DNA of 64,000 nucleotides, taken from assembly GCF_002868735.1 (NCBI RefSeq), contig NZ_CP025615.1:91414-155413 (forward strand). Direction: 5' to 3'. The notes under the pieces are model-generated. The model ran no database searches and was not told the DNA's origin. It saw only the letters and a list, made by a program, of their open reading frames with translations. This stretch comes from Niveispirillum cyanobacteriorum. GTDB taxonomy: Bacteria; Pseudomonadota; Alphaproteobacteria; Azospirillales; Azospirillaceae. This document shows positions 35,069 to 43,539 of this stretch, piece by piece. A program made the translations under genes and the position numbers. Within the stretch, counting starts at the first letter, position 1. Every line of letters begins with the position of its first letter.

Positions 35069-36517
35069 TCAATATTTATTTTTATACAATCTACGAATTT
35101 CAGACAATATTATCGTAGGTCCGTCTGCCATAGTGCTAGCAGAAATGGATGCGGTCTGGTCAGTCAGAATCTTGGGCAAACGTGGCATAATGACGCTCAA
35201 ATTCGGCTTGGACAATTGCCAGGAGCGACAAAGCGCTTCACCAGCTAATTTCGCTAAGCAATATTCTTGAAACTCCCCAATATTTTCATCAATGAATGCA
35301 GTTGATGGGTAGAATATATGCCACTTTCCCAATTGACAATACTCCATATTTCTGCACATATATTCAAATTTCCAAAGATAATAATCTAAGTATTTTTCTA
35401 TCAATGCATGGGATAAGCCTTTTCCTTTTCCGCTTGGCTCAATTTTAGGAGTTGCAAAATAGTACAGGGAATTGTGGCCTAGCTCATTGGCAAAGAGTGA
35501 GGCGGGATCGTCGTTGATGACGTCGAACTGCAACGCACGAATACTAAGGCCCTGGTTGGCTGCTTCCGCCACCAGCGCGGCCGCCTCCCGCGCGCCCCGG
35601 TGATAGGTTACGGTTACTTTTGCTCCGCCGGTAGCCAGAAGCTTCGCCGTCGTCGCCCCGAGGCCCCGCGAGCCTCCGATAACCAGCGCTCGTATTCCCA
35701 CGAATTCGCTTGGCAGCACTAGTTCAGCTAACGCCTGTGCTGAAGCAACAGAAACCGGAGGCAGCCGAAAAAAGCATTCAATTGTGCCCCGGATGCAGCC
35801 AGCATCAACGACCTGCACCAGCCGACGGAAACGCATGTCAACCGCTTGCGGTTCAAAGCGCAACGGTTCACGGATGCAATCATGAAATGTGCAATCTATG
35901 GAGCCAAAGATGGAGTACAGACCGGGACATACCATGCCCACCAGATAAGACAGACTAATTAGCGCCTGAACGCGGTCTGAGCCGCCCGCCGCGACCAGAC
36001 TGTAAAATAATGCGACTACTTGTTCTGTCCGGTCGATCGCATCGATCGTCCCGGTAAGGTTGCCGCTCTCCACCAACTCCACCTCGTCAGGGGCGAGCAA
36101 CACGGCAGGCCATTTGCGGCTATTCGGCTTTTCGGCAAGTGGTCTTGGTGCTAGCGTCATCGGCTTGCGCAGGTCGCCAATGATCGCCAACTCGTTTTTG
36201 ATTTGCACCTGGAAACGGATGTTACCGCTTGGCTTGCATTCGGCAGTCAGGACGGCCTCTTCGCCAACCGGAACCGGTCGCAGGAACCGGACCTTCAGGC
36301 CGCCCGGCCAACTGCCGAGCAGGCCGCCCTGGGCCAGCGTTTCCATTGCCCATAGAGCTACATGCACGCCATGGACAGTGGCGGCGCCCAGTTGAGTACG
36401 GCGGGCATAAACAGGGTCCATATGCATCGGATTGAGATCGCCAGAAAGCAGACCGAAGGCCTGCTGGTCGGCATGCTCAAAGCGCCGGATTGCCTGTATA
36501 ACTCTATCAGTCGCCAT
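35069..36517 (-). CDS. MaoC-like hydratase / short-chain dehydrogenase fusion
   Basis: 482 residues from ATG 36517, which overlaps the upstream gene's stop. Residues ~1-130 form a MaoC hot-dog domain with the catalytic pair in SGDLNPMHMDP and a GAATVHGVHVALWAM helix. The C-terminal ~230 residues are a short-chain dehydrogenase: NAD(P) loop VIGGSRGLGATTAKLL, catalytic Ser in FYPSTAFID and YCLAK (YxxxK). The middle ~110 residues resemble a second, inactive hot-dog fold. Together they could interconvert enoyl, 3-hydroxyacyl and 3-ketoacyl groups on the ACP encoded two genes upstream. Last gene of a four-gene overlapping operon; AT-rich 3' end running into IS debris. Confidence 0.85.
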   Translation of the reverse strand: MATDRVIQAIRRFEHADQQAFGLLSGDLNPMHMDPVYARRTQLGAATVHGVHVALWAMETLAQGGLLGSWPGGLKVRFLRPVPVGEEAVLTAECKPSGNIRFQVQIKNELAIIGDLRKPMTLAPRPLAEKPNSRKWPAVLLAPDEVELVESGNLTGTIDAIDRTEQVVALFYSLVAAGGSDRVQALISLSYLVGMVCPGLYSIFGSIDCTFHDCIREPLRFEPQAVDMRFRRLVQVVDAGCIRGTIECFFRLPPVSVASAQALAELVLPSEFVGIRALVIGGSRGLGATTAKLLATGGAKVTVTYHRGAREAAALVAEAANQGLSIRALQFDVINDDPASLFANELGHNSLYYFATPKIEPSGKGKGLSHALIEKYLDYYLWKFEYMCRNMEYCQLGKWHIFYPSTAFIDENIGEFQEYCLAKLAGEALCRSWQLSKPNLSVIMPRLPKILTDQTASISASTMADGPTIILSEIRRLYKNKY

Positions 36518-37397
36518 GTTGGTCGGCTCTAATGGTGACTTCCGGATAGCGGCGTGGCAAATACTCAATGTATTCAAACAGGTATTCTTTCAGCTTTAGC
36601 CGGCGACCATCCGGCATCAGGTAAGAGCGATCAGGTGGAGCATAGTCGAGGTTGAACGCATCAACAACGGCAGGGTGGATCGGCAGCTCCCAATCGTGTA
36701 GCGCATTCTTCATGGCCGCAGATTCTAAGAGGAGCGGGGCTTTGCCAAGCTTGGCAAGAATACGGTCAACCATCGTAAATATAACTGAGTTACAGCAATG
36801 AGTTGGCCAGTAGAAGGTCTCCTTAACAAGGACCATGCCCGGGATGATGTCTGCAATCCCAACATCGCATTCTGCCTCCTGAACCCGATAGCTTTCCATC
36901 CACAGTTCCAGGGAACGGTGAAGGTCTTCAGGGGTTACAGGCGCAAAAGACAGAACAGCTTCGACGATTGCATCAGCATCTAGGCCTTTCCTCCACAAAT
37001 GGATGATCTTCCTGTCAGCGAAGTGGAAGTTGATCTTACCACTCTTGGGATCAGGGACCGCTGAATAGTCTCGGAATTGCGTTGGCCAGAAAATATTAAA
37101 TCCAACCATAGGGAAACGAATTACTCGCGCATCGGGCGGCAGCAATGCGGAAAGTGTAGAAAATTTGCGCTCTACTTCTGCTCCTTTTTCAGTTTGATAG
37201 AGAAAAACTTTACAGCTCCTGACAGTGTCGAGAAATTTATTGTAATCGTCCGTGAAATTCTCAATGAAGTGGACAGCAGAATACTGATTGAAATCAGGTG
37301 CAAATTTCTTGATTGCTTGCTGAATCACCCAGCCGTGGCAATTCGCAAAGATGATCACATTCCTGCTGGGTTCAGCGGCGTCGGCGTAATTGTGCAT
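36507..37397 (-). CDS. WcbI-like polysaccharide biosynthesis putative acyl/acetyltransferase
   Basis: 296 residues. The N-terminus (NVIIFANCHGWVIQQAIKKF, then a variable stretch and KVFLYQTEKGAE) and the later IPGMVLVKETFYWPTHCCNS fit the WcbI family, whose members act in capsular polysaccharide synthesis and bind coenzyme A or acyl groups. The Asn-Cys near residue 19 is the family's conserved opening. No signal peptide or membrane segment. It starts 10 bases after the ACP stop and overlaps the MaoC-SDR start by 11 bases. In this setting it is the likely enzyme that moves the ACP-bound acyl group onto a sugar; that is inference. Confidence 0.72.
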   Translation of the reverse strand: MHNYADAAEPSRNVIIFANCHGWVIQQAIKKFAPDFNQYSAVHFIENFTDDYNKFLDTVRSCKVFLYQTEKGAEVERKFSTLSALLPPDARVIRFPMVGFNIFWPTQFRDYSAVPDPKSGKINFHFADRKIIHLWRKGLDADAIVEAVLSFAPVTPEDLHRSLELWMESYRVQEAECDVGIADIIPGMVLVKETFYWPTHCCNSVIFTMVDRILAKLGKAPLLLESAAMKNALHDWELPIHPAVVDAFNLDYAPPDRSYLMPDGRRLKLKEYLFEYIEYLPRRYPEVTIRADQHGD

Positions 37398-37406
37398 GCA
37401 GAATCC

Positions 37407-37649
37407 TCATTGCAGATGGCGTTCTATGGCGTCAACTAAGTCGCCGACCGCCTTAAACTTCTCAAGTTCACCCAAATCAAACTTGAAACCAAATGCAGAT
37501 TCAACCGCAATTATCAAATTGATATGCGTGAGGGAATCCCACCCTTCGACCTGGTCAGCCGCAGTGCTGTCATCGAGTGTAATATCATCTACAAGAAACA
37601 GGTCGGCGAAGATGTTGCGGACCCTGGAGTATATTTCAGACCGGTTCAT
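37407..37649 (-). CDS. Acyl carrier protein
   Basis: 80 residues from ATG 37649, which overlaps the end of the FkbH-like gene by 14 bases; a longer open frame to 37751 is just the shadow of that gene. The phosphopantetheine site is GWDSLTHINLI with Ser39, and the acidic four-helix pattern is complete (VRNIFADLFLVDDITLDD, AVESAFGFKFDLGELEKF). Needs a phosphopantetheinyl transferase from elsewhere in the genome. It would hold the acyl or glyceryl unit loaded by the FkbH-like protein for use by the next two gene products. Confidence 0.93.
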   Translation of the reverse strand: MNRSEIYSRVRNIFADLFLVDDITLDDSTAADQVEGWDSLTHINLIIAVESAFGFKFDLGELEKFKAVGDLVDAIERHLQ

Positions 37650-39549
37650 GTACTGCCTTTCTGATATTGAGGGGAAGCCCGCTGGGCTGGAAGGCTCCAA
37701 CGTCGAGACGGTAGGAGCGCTCACCGCCCGGCTGTTCAGCGATAACAACAAAGCCTAGCCTGTCATAGAGGTTGTTGACCATAGAGTTCTTAGCGGTCGG
37801 AATATATAGCCCTTCGATCCGGACATACCCAGCTGATGACGCCGCTTCGCACAGCACTTTCAACATGGCACTCTCGACCTCGCGTCCCAGCACCCGGCAA
37901 CTCATCAACCAAGTGTCGATCGACAGCGTCTCCCCCCGGCCCCGACCAATTAAGATGCCGATGATGCCGCTGTCACCAAACTTGTCAAGGAGGCGGAAAT
38001 ACAGACCGATATCAACCGACGATGTGATGACTTGACGCACTTCCTCCTCGGAGTAGCGGCGGGTGGTCAGGTTGAACTGGTTGGTCTTGTTGATCAACTG
38101 AGTGATGCGCGCAAGATTGAGCGTATCGAATTCACCCCAACACAGTTCCATCTCCAGCGAGTACAGGTAACTACCGAGATCCGTAGCGGTCTGGTGCTGG
38201 GCCGCACGCTCCATATTCGCCTGGTACGACTCGGTTCGGGTTAGGTCCTCTGCCGTGACCACAACGCCTTCGAAATAGCCAGCCGCTGCCAGCAGGCTTG
38301 GTATCTCTGCCGGGTTATTGGAAACTTCCGGGACTGACACCATCGGAAGTTCACGCCGGACAAGTTCTCGCTCGAAAGGATTGTCATCCACGAATACAAT
38401 CGAATCGAGGCCGATGTTCAGTTTCTGCGCGACCCGACGGATGTTGGTCGCCTTGTCGTCCCAATTCGCGATGAAGCATGAGATGTCCTTCTTGCGGAGC
38501 AGCATGTCAGGGTGGGATTCAAATGGCAGAAGCGCATTAGACTCGTCGTTCTTCGACACTACCGCCAAAATGATTCCACGCCGTGCCTGAGCAAGCGCAT
38601 ATTCCTGTAATTGAAGGAAGCCTTCGCCGCGTGCACTGCCTTGGCCAAGGATAATGCCATCAAGCCCGTCGTCGCCAATGATGCCCCCCCACAGCGTATT
38701 GTCTAAATCAAGGACGAGGCACTTGCTAGAGCGTCCCTTCCGGGCCGCCACGATCCGTGCCACCGCATCACCATAGACAGGAGCGACGCGCGGTGAAATC
38801 TCCTGCTTTGCGCTGCACCACAGCGATGGATCATGCCAGGTATTTACCCCGTCGCGTTGGGCGAGTTCGTCAACAGCGAGAACGTCCACCCCAGCGCGAT
38901 CTGCCGCCCCACGGATAGCATCGTTCAATCGGCGAACGAACCCAGACGGTGATGATGCTAACCTATGCTCATTACTACCCAACAAGGTCGGCATCACCGG
39001 CATGACAGTCTGCTGAACGACCATGCAACCAGCGCGATCCCGGATGGAGTTCCAGACCACTTCCATACGCTTGATCGATTCAGCGACCAGCATCTGTACA
39101 TCGTCCTGGTTCGTAAGCCCGTGAACCTCGCGTGTCGCATGTCGTACATCTTCAGACAAGATCGCAACATCGGGGGCAAATTTATAGAAGCCCGAAACTG
39201 GATTGCTTATTTCCTGAAATACCTGCCCGTAGTCCGGCTCATAAGTGCTTGCGAAAAAGCCACGGCGCAACAGTCCGACCCGAATCCCGGCATGCAAATG
39301 CGCTAACGTCGATGTGCCAAGCATGGCAACCTTGACCGTGGGTGCAAGAGTCTCGCCGGGGCTAATCGGAAACGCTTTGCGCAGCATGAGGTCAAGTCGT
39401 GAGGTCCTTACTAAATCGACACGCGTACCGGCCAAGCGGACAAGCTCCCGCCACCTTTCTGCGTCATCCATAATAGCAATTGCGGATTTGGCATAGTCCT
39501 GCCAATCCGTTAAATCCGGAAGCCAAGAAAGGATGCTGTCAGGAGGCAT
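37636..39549 (-). CDS. FkbH-like HAD-IIIC protein (acyl loading onto ACP)
   Basis: 637 residues from ATG 39549, preceded by TAGGG. The N-terminal ~270 residues are an SGNH-hydrolase-like domain (VAMLGTSTLAHLHAGIRVGL). The HAD domain has VLDLDNTLWGGIIGDDG (~280) with both Asp residues and VSKNDESNALLPFE, then SIVFVDDNPFERELVRRELP. The C-terminal ~190 residues are GNAT-like (NKTNQFNLTTRRYSEEEV, SCRVLGREVESAML). FkbH proteins of polyketide pathways dephosphorylate 1,3-bisphosphoglycerate and place glyceryl on an ACP; glycan loci carry relatives whose acyl unit is less certain. First gene of the operon; an IS66-C-type fragment ends 10 bases upstream, so its original promoter may be gone. Confidence 0.9.
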   Translation of the reverse strand: MPPDSILSWLPDLTDWQDYAKSAIAIMDDAERWRELVRLAGTRVDLVRTSRLDLMLRKAFPISPGETLAPTVKVAMLGTSTLAHLHAGIRVGLLRRGFFASTYEPDYGQVFQEISNPVSGFYKFAPDVAILSEDVRHATREVHGLTNQDDVQMLVAESIKRMEVVWNSIRDRAGCMVVQQTVMPVMPTLLGSNEHRLASSPSGFVRRLNDAIRGAADRAGVDVLAVDELAQRDGVNTWHDPSLWCSAKQEISPRVAPVYGDAVARIVAARKGRSSKCLVLDLDNTLWGGIIGDDGLDGIILGQGSARGEGFLQLQEYALAQARRGIILAVVSKNDESNALLPFESHPDMLLRKKDISCFIANWDDKATNIRRVAQKLNIGLDSIVFVDDNPFERELVRRELPMVSVPEVSNNPAEIPSLLAAAGYFEGVVVTAEDLTRTESYQANMERAAQHQTATDLGSYLYSLEMELCWGEFDTLNLARITQLINKTNQFNLTTRRYSEEEVRQVITSSVDIGLYFRLLDKFGDSGIIGILIGRGRGETLSIDTWLMSCRVLGREVESAMLKVLCEAASSAGYVRIEGLYIPTAKNSMVNNLYDRLGFVVIAEQPGGERSYRLDVGAFQPSGLPLNIRKAVHEPV

Positions 39550-39558
39550 TTTCAAACC

Positions 39559-39746
39559 CTAGTGATCAGTTCGGTTCTTACGGTCGGGGCCGTCCGACGA
39601 CGGCAGATGGTACGAATTCGGTGATGTCTTCTTCGGCTTGCCGATCAGCACTTCAAGTTCCGTCACCCGAGCCACCAAACGCTGGATCAACGCCGCCCGC
39701 TCGAAAATCAGAGCGTCTTTCTCGGTGTCGGTCAGGTGGTAGACGG
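39559..39746 (-). mobile_element. IS66-C-type transposase 5' remnant
   Basis: The minus strand encodes VYHLTDTEKDALIFERAALI, QRLVARVTELEVLIGKPKKT and LPSSDGPDRKNRTDH-stop. This matches the first 60 residues of the IS66-C transposase at 30997 (RRLSDTEKDALLVDQAAMIA). The rest of the element is missing. Confidence 0.8.
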
Positions 39747-39884
39747 ACGGATTCTCTATCTCCGCGCTTACTCATTATTTCAAGCCAAACGACAACCCTT
39801 TTGTTAGATGCGGTATGGGGCCGGGCTTAGAAGAGACCTGGTCCCCGGTGATCGGACAGTTTGCTAAGCTTGGTCCTGATTAGT

Positions 39885-40743
39885 TCACGCCGCCAAACAC
39901 GTTCTGTCCGCCTTCTGCCTGTATGCCTCGTCGGGTGTTTGTCCCCCGAGCGCGGCATGCGGGCGTTGGGTATTGTAGTAATTGATCCAGCGCCCGATCC
40001 CGGCCCTGGCCTCGCTGCCGGTCTCGAAAGCGTGGAGATAGACGCACTCGTATTTCAGTGACCGCCAGAGCCGTTCGATGAACACATTGTCCATCCAGCG
40101 ACCCCTTCCATCCATGGAAACCTTGATGCCGGCATCGGTCAAGATGCCGGTGAATCTCGGGCTGGTGAATTGGCTGCCCTGGTCGGTCTTGAAGATTACC
40201 GGCTTGCCGTGGTGTGCCATGGCATCCTGCAGGGCTTCCAGGCAGAAATCGATCTCCATGCTGTTGGACAGTTTCCAGGCCAGCACTCTACGCGATGCCC
40301 AGTCCATCACGGCGGTCAGGTACAGGAAACCCCGCCACATGGGGATGTAGGTGATATCTGTACAGCAGACATGATCCGGCCGATCGATGGTCACGTCCCG
40401 CAGCAGGTAGGGCCAGATCTTGTGCTCGGGATGGGGAACGCTGGTCTTCGGCCGCTGGTAGATGGCGGCCAACCCCATCCGGCCCATCAACCGGCGCACC
40501 CGCTTGCGATTGACGACATGACCCTGGCGCCGGCAGATGGTGGGTCATCTGCCGGCTGCCATACCAGGGCGTCTCCAGGAACTGTGCGTCGGTCACCCGC
40601 ATCAGCGCTAGGTTCTCGGCACTCTCGCCCCGTACCGGCCCGTAATAATGTGACCGGCTGATCGACAGCAGCGCGCATTGCCGGACAACCGATAAGCCGG
40701 GATGGGAACGATCCACCATCTCCCGCCTCCGACCAGCGCTCAT
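39885..40743 (-). pseudogene. IS3 OrfB (DDE integrase domain), frameshifted
   Basis: The N-terminal part (40743 downward) reads GLSVVRQCALLSISRSHYYG and FLETPWYGSRQMTHHLP. A one-base deletion near 40540 follows. The second frame (40499-39885) has RRLMGRMGLAAIYQRPKTS, the rve core CTDITYIPMWRGFLYLTAVM, KTDQGSQFTSPRFTGIL and the end YNTQRPHAALGGQTPDEAYR. DDE residues survive but the frame is broken. Confidence 0.85.
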
Positions 40744-41023
40744 CGACCGGAGGCCTTGCGCAAAAAATCCCGCTCCACCACCAACTGCCCGATCTTGGCG
40801 TGCAGCCGGTCGATCTCGGCGGCTTCAACAACTTGACTGGCCTCGGCCCTGACGGAAATGACGCGGCAATTCCCTCGATCGCCTGCTTGCGCCAGGCGTC
40901 GATCATCGTCTGGTGAACACCGTGCTTCGACACAAGCTGCGTCATCGTCAATTCGCCCCGGATCGCCTCAAGCGCCGCCTTCGCCTTGAATTCCGATGAA
41001 TATCGCTTCCTCTGTCCCGTCAT
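40737..41023 (-). pseudogene. IS3 OrfA, frameshifted
   Basis: HTH_Tnp_1 start [52 protein letters not shown] one-base deletion at ~40856 then hides the leucine-zipper end, which in the neighbouring frame reads VVEAAEIDRLHAKIGQLVVE followed by RDFLRKASGR. Compare the decayed relative at 54156. Confidence 0.82.
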
Positions 41024-41094
41024 CTCGGTCCTCCTTCAATAAGGGCCGAACCAAGCTTAGCAAACTGTCCGCTCACTGGGGACCAGCTCTGCAT

Positions 41095-41332
41095 CGGCAG
41101 ACGCAATAGCCTGTTCGCCGATTCGGCCATCTCCGTCGGGATGCCGGCACGCCGGCCGCTGTCCACCTCGGCCTTCTTGACCTATTCGTTCAGCGTGGGC
41201 GCCGAACAGCCGATCTTGGCCGCGATCGACAGGATCGCCTGCCAACGTGAGCCATGCTAACTCTCATTGTCCAAAACCAACCGCACCGCGCGTTCGCGCA
41301 CCTCGGGCGAAAACTTGTTCGTCGTCTTGCTC
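41095..41332 (-). pseudogene. IS3-family OrfA remnant of a second subgroup
   Basis: The minus strand from ATG 41332 encodes MSKTTNKFSPEVRERAVRLV, LDNES, stop, then [24 protein letters not shown], stop, [18 protein letters not shown]. This is the OrfA of an IS407-like IS3 member with two nonsense codons; no OrfB follows. Confidence 0.78.
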
Positions 41333-41384
41333 ATAATGCTCCATCTTACTCAAGAGTTGGAGCCTCCGGCAAACCCGCAGCGGT

Positions 41385-41425
41385 TCAGAAGGGGGCATCC
41401 ACACCATCAGTTCAGTCCAGCAGGT
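41385..41425. mobile_element. Small IS110-end fragment
   Basis: GGGGGCATCCACACCATCAG and the following bases are the inverse of the IS110 outer end at 61254-61277. About 30 bases only, between the IS3 OrfA remnant and the sulfotransferase-like gene. Confidence 0.45.
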
Positions 41426-41459
41426 GCGACGTTTACGCAGCTGCTGGACTCCCAACAAC

Positions 41460-42875
41460 TCAATCAGCGAAGACTCTGAGGAAGGCTTCGTACTCCTTAA
41501 CGAAAGCATCACGGATGGCAATAACGTAGTGACGATCCGACGCTACCTTGTAGCGGCCAGAGGTTTCGTCAATCAAGGCCATCAATTCGTCATAGAGTCC
41601 AGACAGCTGTGCGATGAGAGGTGCCACCTCCTCCCCTTGTTCCGACCAGAATTCCCGCACTAGAATCTCTGTCGTGCTGACGTCCTCTTCCTTGACAAGG
41701 CACAACGCAGAAGACAGGTCTAAGCCTGTCAGTGTAACTAGTGGCTCAATCTTGCCAGCAACAACACGCTCATGAGGTGCGATGACTGTCCGGTCAGATA
41801 TCAAAAACAAATTGATCTGCGAAATGATACCGCCGAGCCAGAAATCGAACAGTAGCTGAATGGAAAGATCCTTACGCATGCGCTTCATTGCGGTAATTGC
41901 TGTCCGCGGATGACGGAGGGTAACGATGAAACGTGCAAACGGAAAATGCCGCATCAAAAAGTCGAAAGCTATGTTTGCTGGATGGCGTTCATAAAACGCA
42001 CTGCGCGCACCATAAGCCATCTTATCTCCGAAGAACGTATAGGCCGAGAGGAATGTCTCAAATATTGTTGCCATATCCGCAGAAGATGGAGTGATTTGTG
42101 GTAAATAGAACCCCTTAGAAAGAGGCCTGTCTGGCCTCATCTGCAGGTAATTGTAGTTATCAATGAAGCAATGGTTATTCTTATGTATGTTCCAATTGGC
42201 TTCATAAGATATGAGAACCTCCTGGGACTCATTTAGTATGTGAAATACCAATGAGCTTGCACTGCGCGCGTGCCCAAAAATGAATATACAGCGCTTCTGA
42301 AGCTCTGGTTCTATTTTGCGCAAACTAGTTACCAATTGTGGTGATAGTAAACCTTTCATGAAAACACAGTAATAGCTCAAAACGAAGGGTTTGAATCCAT
42401 GCCTCTCCAGGACATATTGCTGAAAACCAGTGGAAAATGATGCATCGAAACGAAAGCGCGTGCTGAAAGCTGCTGAAAAGAAAAAGCTCTTCTTCGCACT
42501 TTCGGCGACCTGCATATCCATGAGGGCCAGGTGCTCAATTTCCTCACATCCGGTGTCAATGATCGCATTGAAGTCATCAACACGGCCGCTCCAATCGCTC
42601 AAACTAAGACTATGCGAAATGGAGATGTCGGTAAACTTCAACGTTTCCGCAATCTCTACAACAACGTCCGAAACCCAGTCGGCATTTGGACCACAAACAA
42701 AAGCTCGGATAGATTTACAACGAGATTTTAAAATCTTCATAATCGAAATTAATGAAATCAACTTTTCATGATCAAAACCATAATTCCCTCGACGTTTTTC
42801 AACAATACTGTGCTGATCATTGTTAAATTTAATCAATACATTGGGGATGTCAAAAAAAAACGATTGGTTGTTCAT
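41460..42875 (-). CDS. Sulfotransferase-like protein with N-terminal domain of unknown function
   Basis: 471 residues. Residues ~200-440 look like a PAPS-dependent sulfotransferase: the 5'-phosphosulfate loop IFIFGHARSASSLVFHI (~195) and the 3'-phosphate loop FIVTLRHPRTAITAMKR (~320). The first ~190 residues are a separate alpha/beta region (SFFFDIPNVLIKF, IRAFVCGPNADWVSDVVVEI) with no family I recognise; it resembles a Rossmann-like fold. The gene is AT-rich and bordered by IS fragments. A role in sulfating a surface glycan fits the locus. PAPS-synthesis genes are not in the window. Confidence 0.68.
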   Translation of the reverse strand: MNNQSFFFDIPNVLIKFNNDQHSIVEKRRGNYGFDHEKLISLISIMKILKSRCKSIRAFVCGPNADWVSDVVVEIAETLKFTDISISHSLSLSDWSGRVDDFNAIIDTGCEEIEHLALMDMQVAESAKKSFFFSAAFSTRFRFDASFSTGFQQYVLERHGFKPFVLSYYCVFMKGLLSPQLVTSLRKIEPELQKRCIFIFGHARSASSLVFHILNESQEVLISYEANWNIHKNNHCFIDNYNYLQMRPDRPLSKGFYLPQITPSSADMATIFETFLSAYTFFGDKMAYGARSAFYERHPANIAFDFLMRHFPFARFIVTLRHPRTAITAMKRMRKDLSIQLLFDFWLGGIISQINLFLISDRTVIAPHERVVAGKIEPLVTLTGLDLSSALCLVKEEDVSTTEILVREFWSEQGEEVAPLIAQLSGLYDELMALIDETSGRYKVASDRHYVIAIRDAFVKEYEAFLRVFAD

Positions 42876-43059
42876 TCTGGGATTTCCAACAATATAAAGC
42901 CGTTCGCCTTAGCATCCCTCTTGGGATGCCACAGGATCATTATAAGGTTTTCTATGATAATCTGCAATTTCAATTGACTGAACTGTATCACGTCCCTTGG
43001 AATGGTGAGCACTGATACCAGTTCTGGCTCTGAGGACGTTCATCGGCGCTGAATTAGCC
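42876..43059. other. AT-rich intergenic region upstream of sulfotransferase-like gene
   Basis: Should carry the promoter of the minus-strand gene at 41460-42875. The right edge meets the IS256 left end near 43060. No gene seen. Confidence 0.3.
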
Positions 43060-43539
43060 TGAAAATTTCGTCAGGCTGGCGGGTGTAGCCGTAACCCTTT
43101 GAATAGATGTATAATTTTGGCGCTTGCGGAACGGGTTTTGAAGGCGGGGATGGATCACCATCTTGCCGGCGATGAGAGTGGAAACCGCCGCAACGGTTAT
43201 GGCCGCAAGACGGTGCTGACGGATACGGGGTCGGTTGAGCTTTCGGTCCCGCGCGACCGGGCCTCGACATTTGATCCGCAGCTGATCGGCAAGTACCAGC
43301 GCCGGTTCCCCGGGTTCGACGACAAGATCATATCGATGTATGCACGGGGTGTGTCGACACGGGAGATCACCGGCCATCTGTGGGAATTGTACGGGATCGA
43401 GGTGTCGGCGGACCTGATCTCGGCGGTGACGGATGCGGTGCTCGACGAGGTTGCGGCCTGGCAGAACCGACCCTGGAAGCCGTCTATCCGCTAGTTTTCC
43501 TGGATGCGCTGCGGGTCAAGGTCCGGGACGAAAGTCTAG
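43060..43539 (+). pseudogene. IS256-family transposase, 5' part, interrupted by IS5
   Basis: The frame from 43099 encodes AGMDHHLAGDESGNRRNGYG, KTVLTDTGSVELSVPRDRAS, QRRFPGFDDKIISMYARGVS and LYGIEVSADLISAVTDAVLD, all IS256. A frameshift near 43490 leads to LVFLDALRVKVRDESL in the next frame, where IS5 has entered. The continuation is at 44384. The terminal sequence near 43060 reads GAAAATTTCGTCAGGCTGG. Confidence 0.88.

Larger units (their letters stand above)
39838..41086 (-). mobile_element. IS3-family element with inactivated genes
   Basis: Inverted ends: CTGGTCCCCGGTGATCGGAC at 39838 and, inverted, CTGGTCCCCAGTGAGCGGAC ending at 41086, followed on both sides by AGTTTGCTAAGCTTGGT. About 1.25 kb, normal for IS3. 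The immediate flanks do not show a matching short duplication. Confidence 0.88.

Noticed and set aside
39838..41086. Flanking short direct repeat for the IS3 element
   Set aside because: The 3-4 bases next to each end (AGA and CTC) do not match, so no duplication is claimed.
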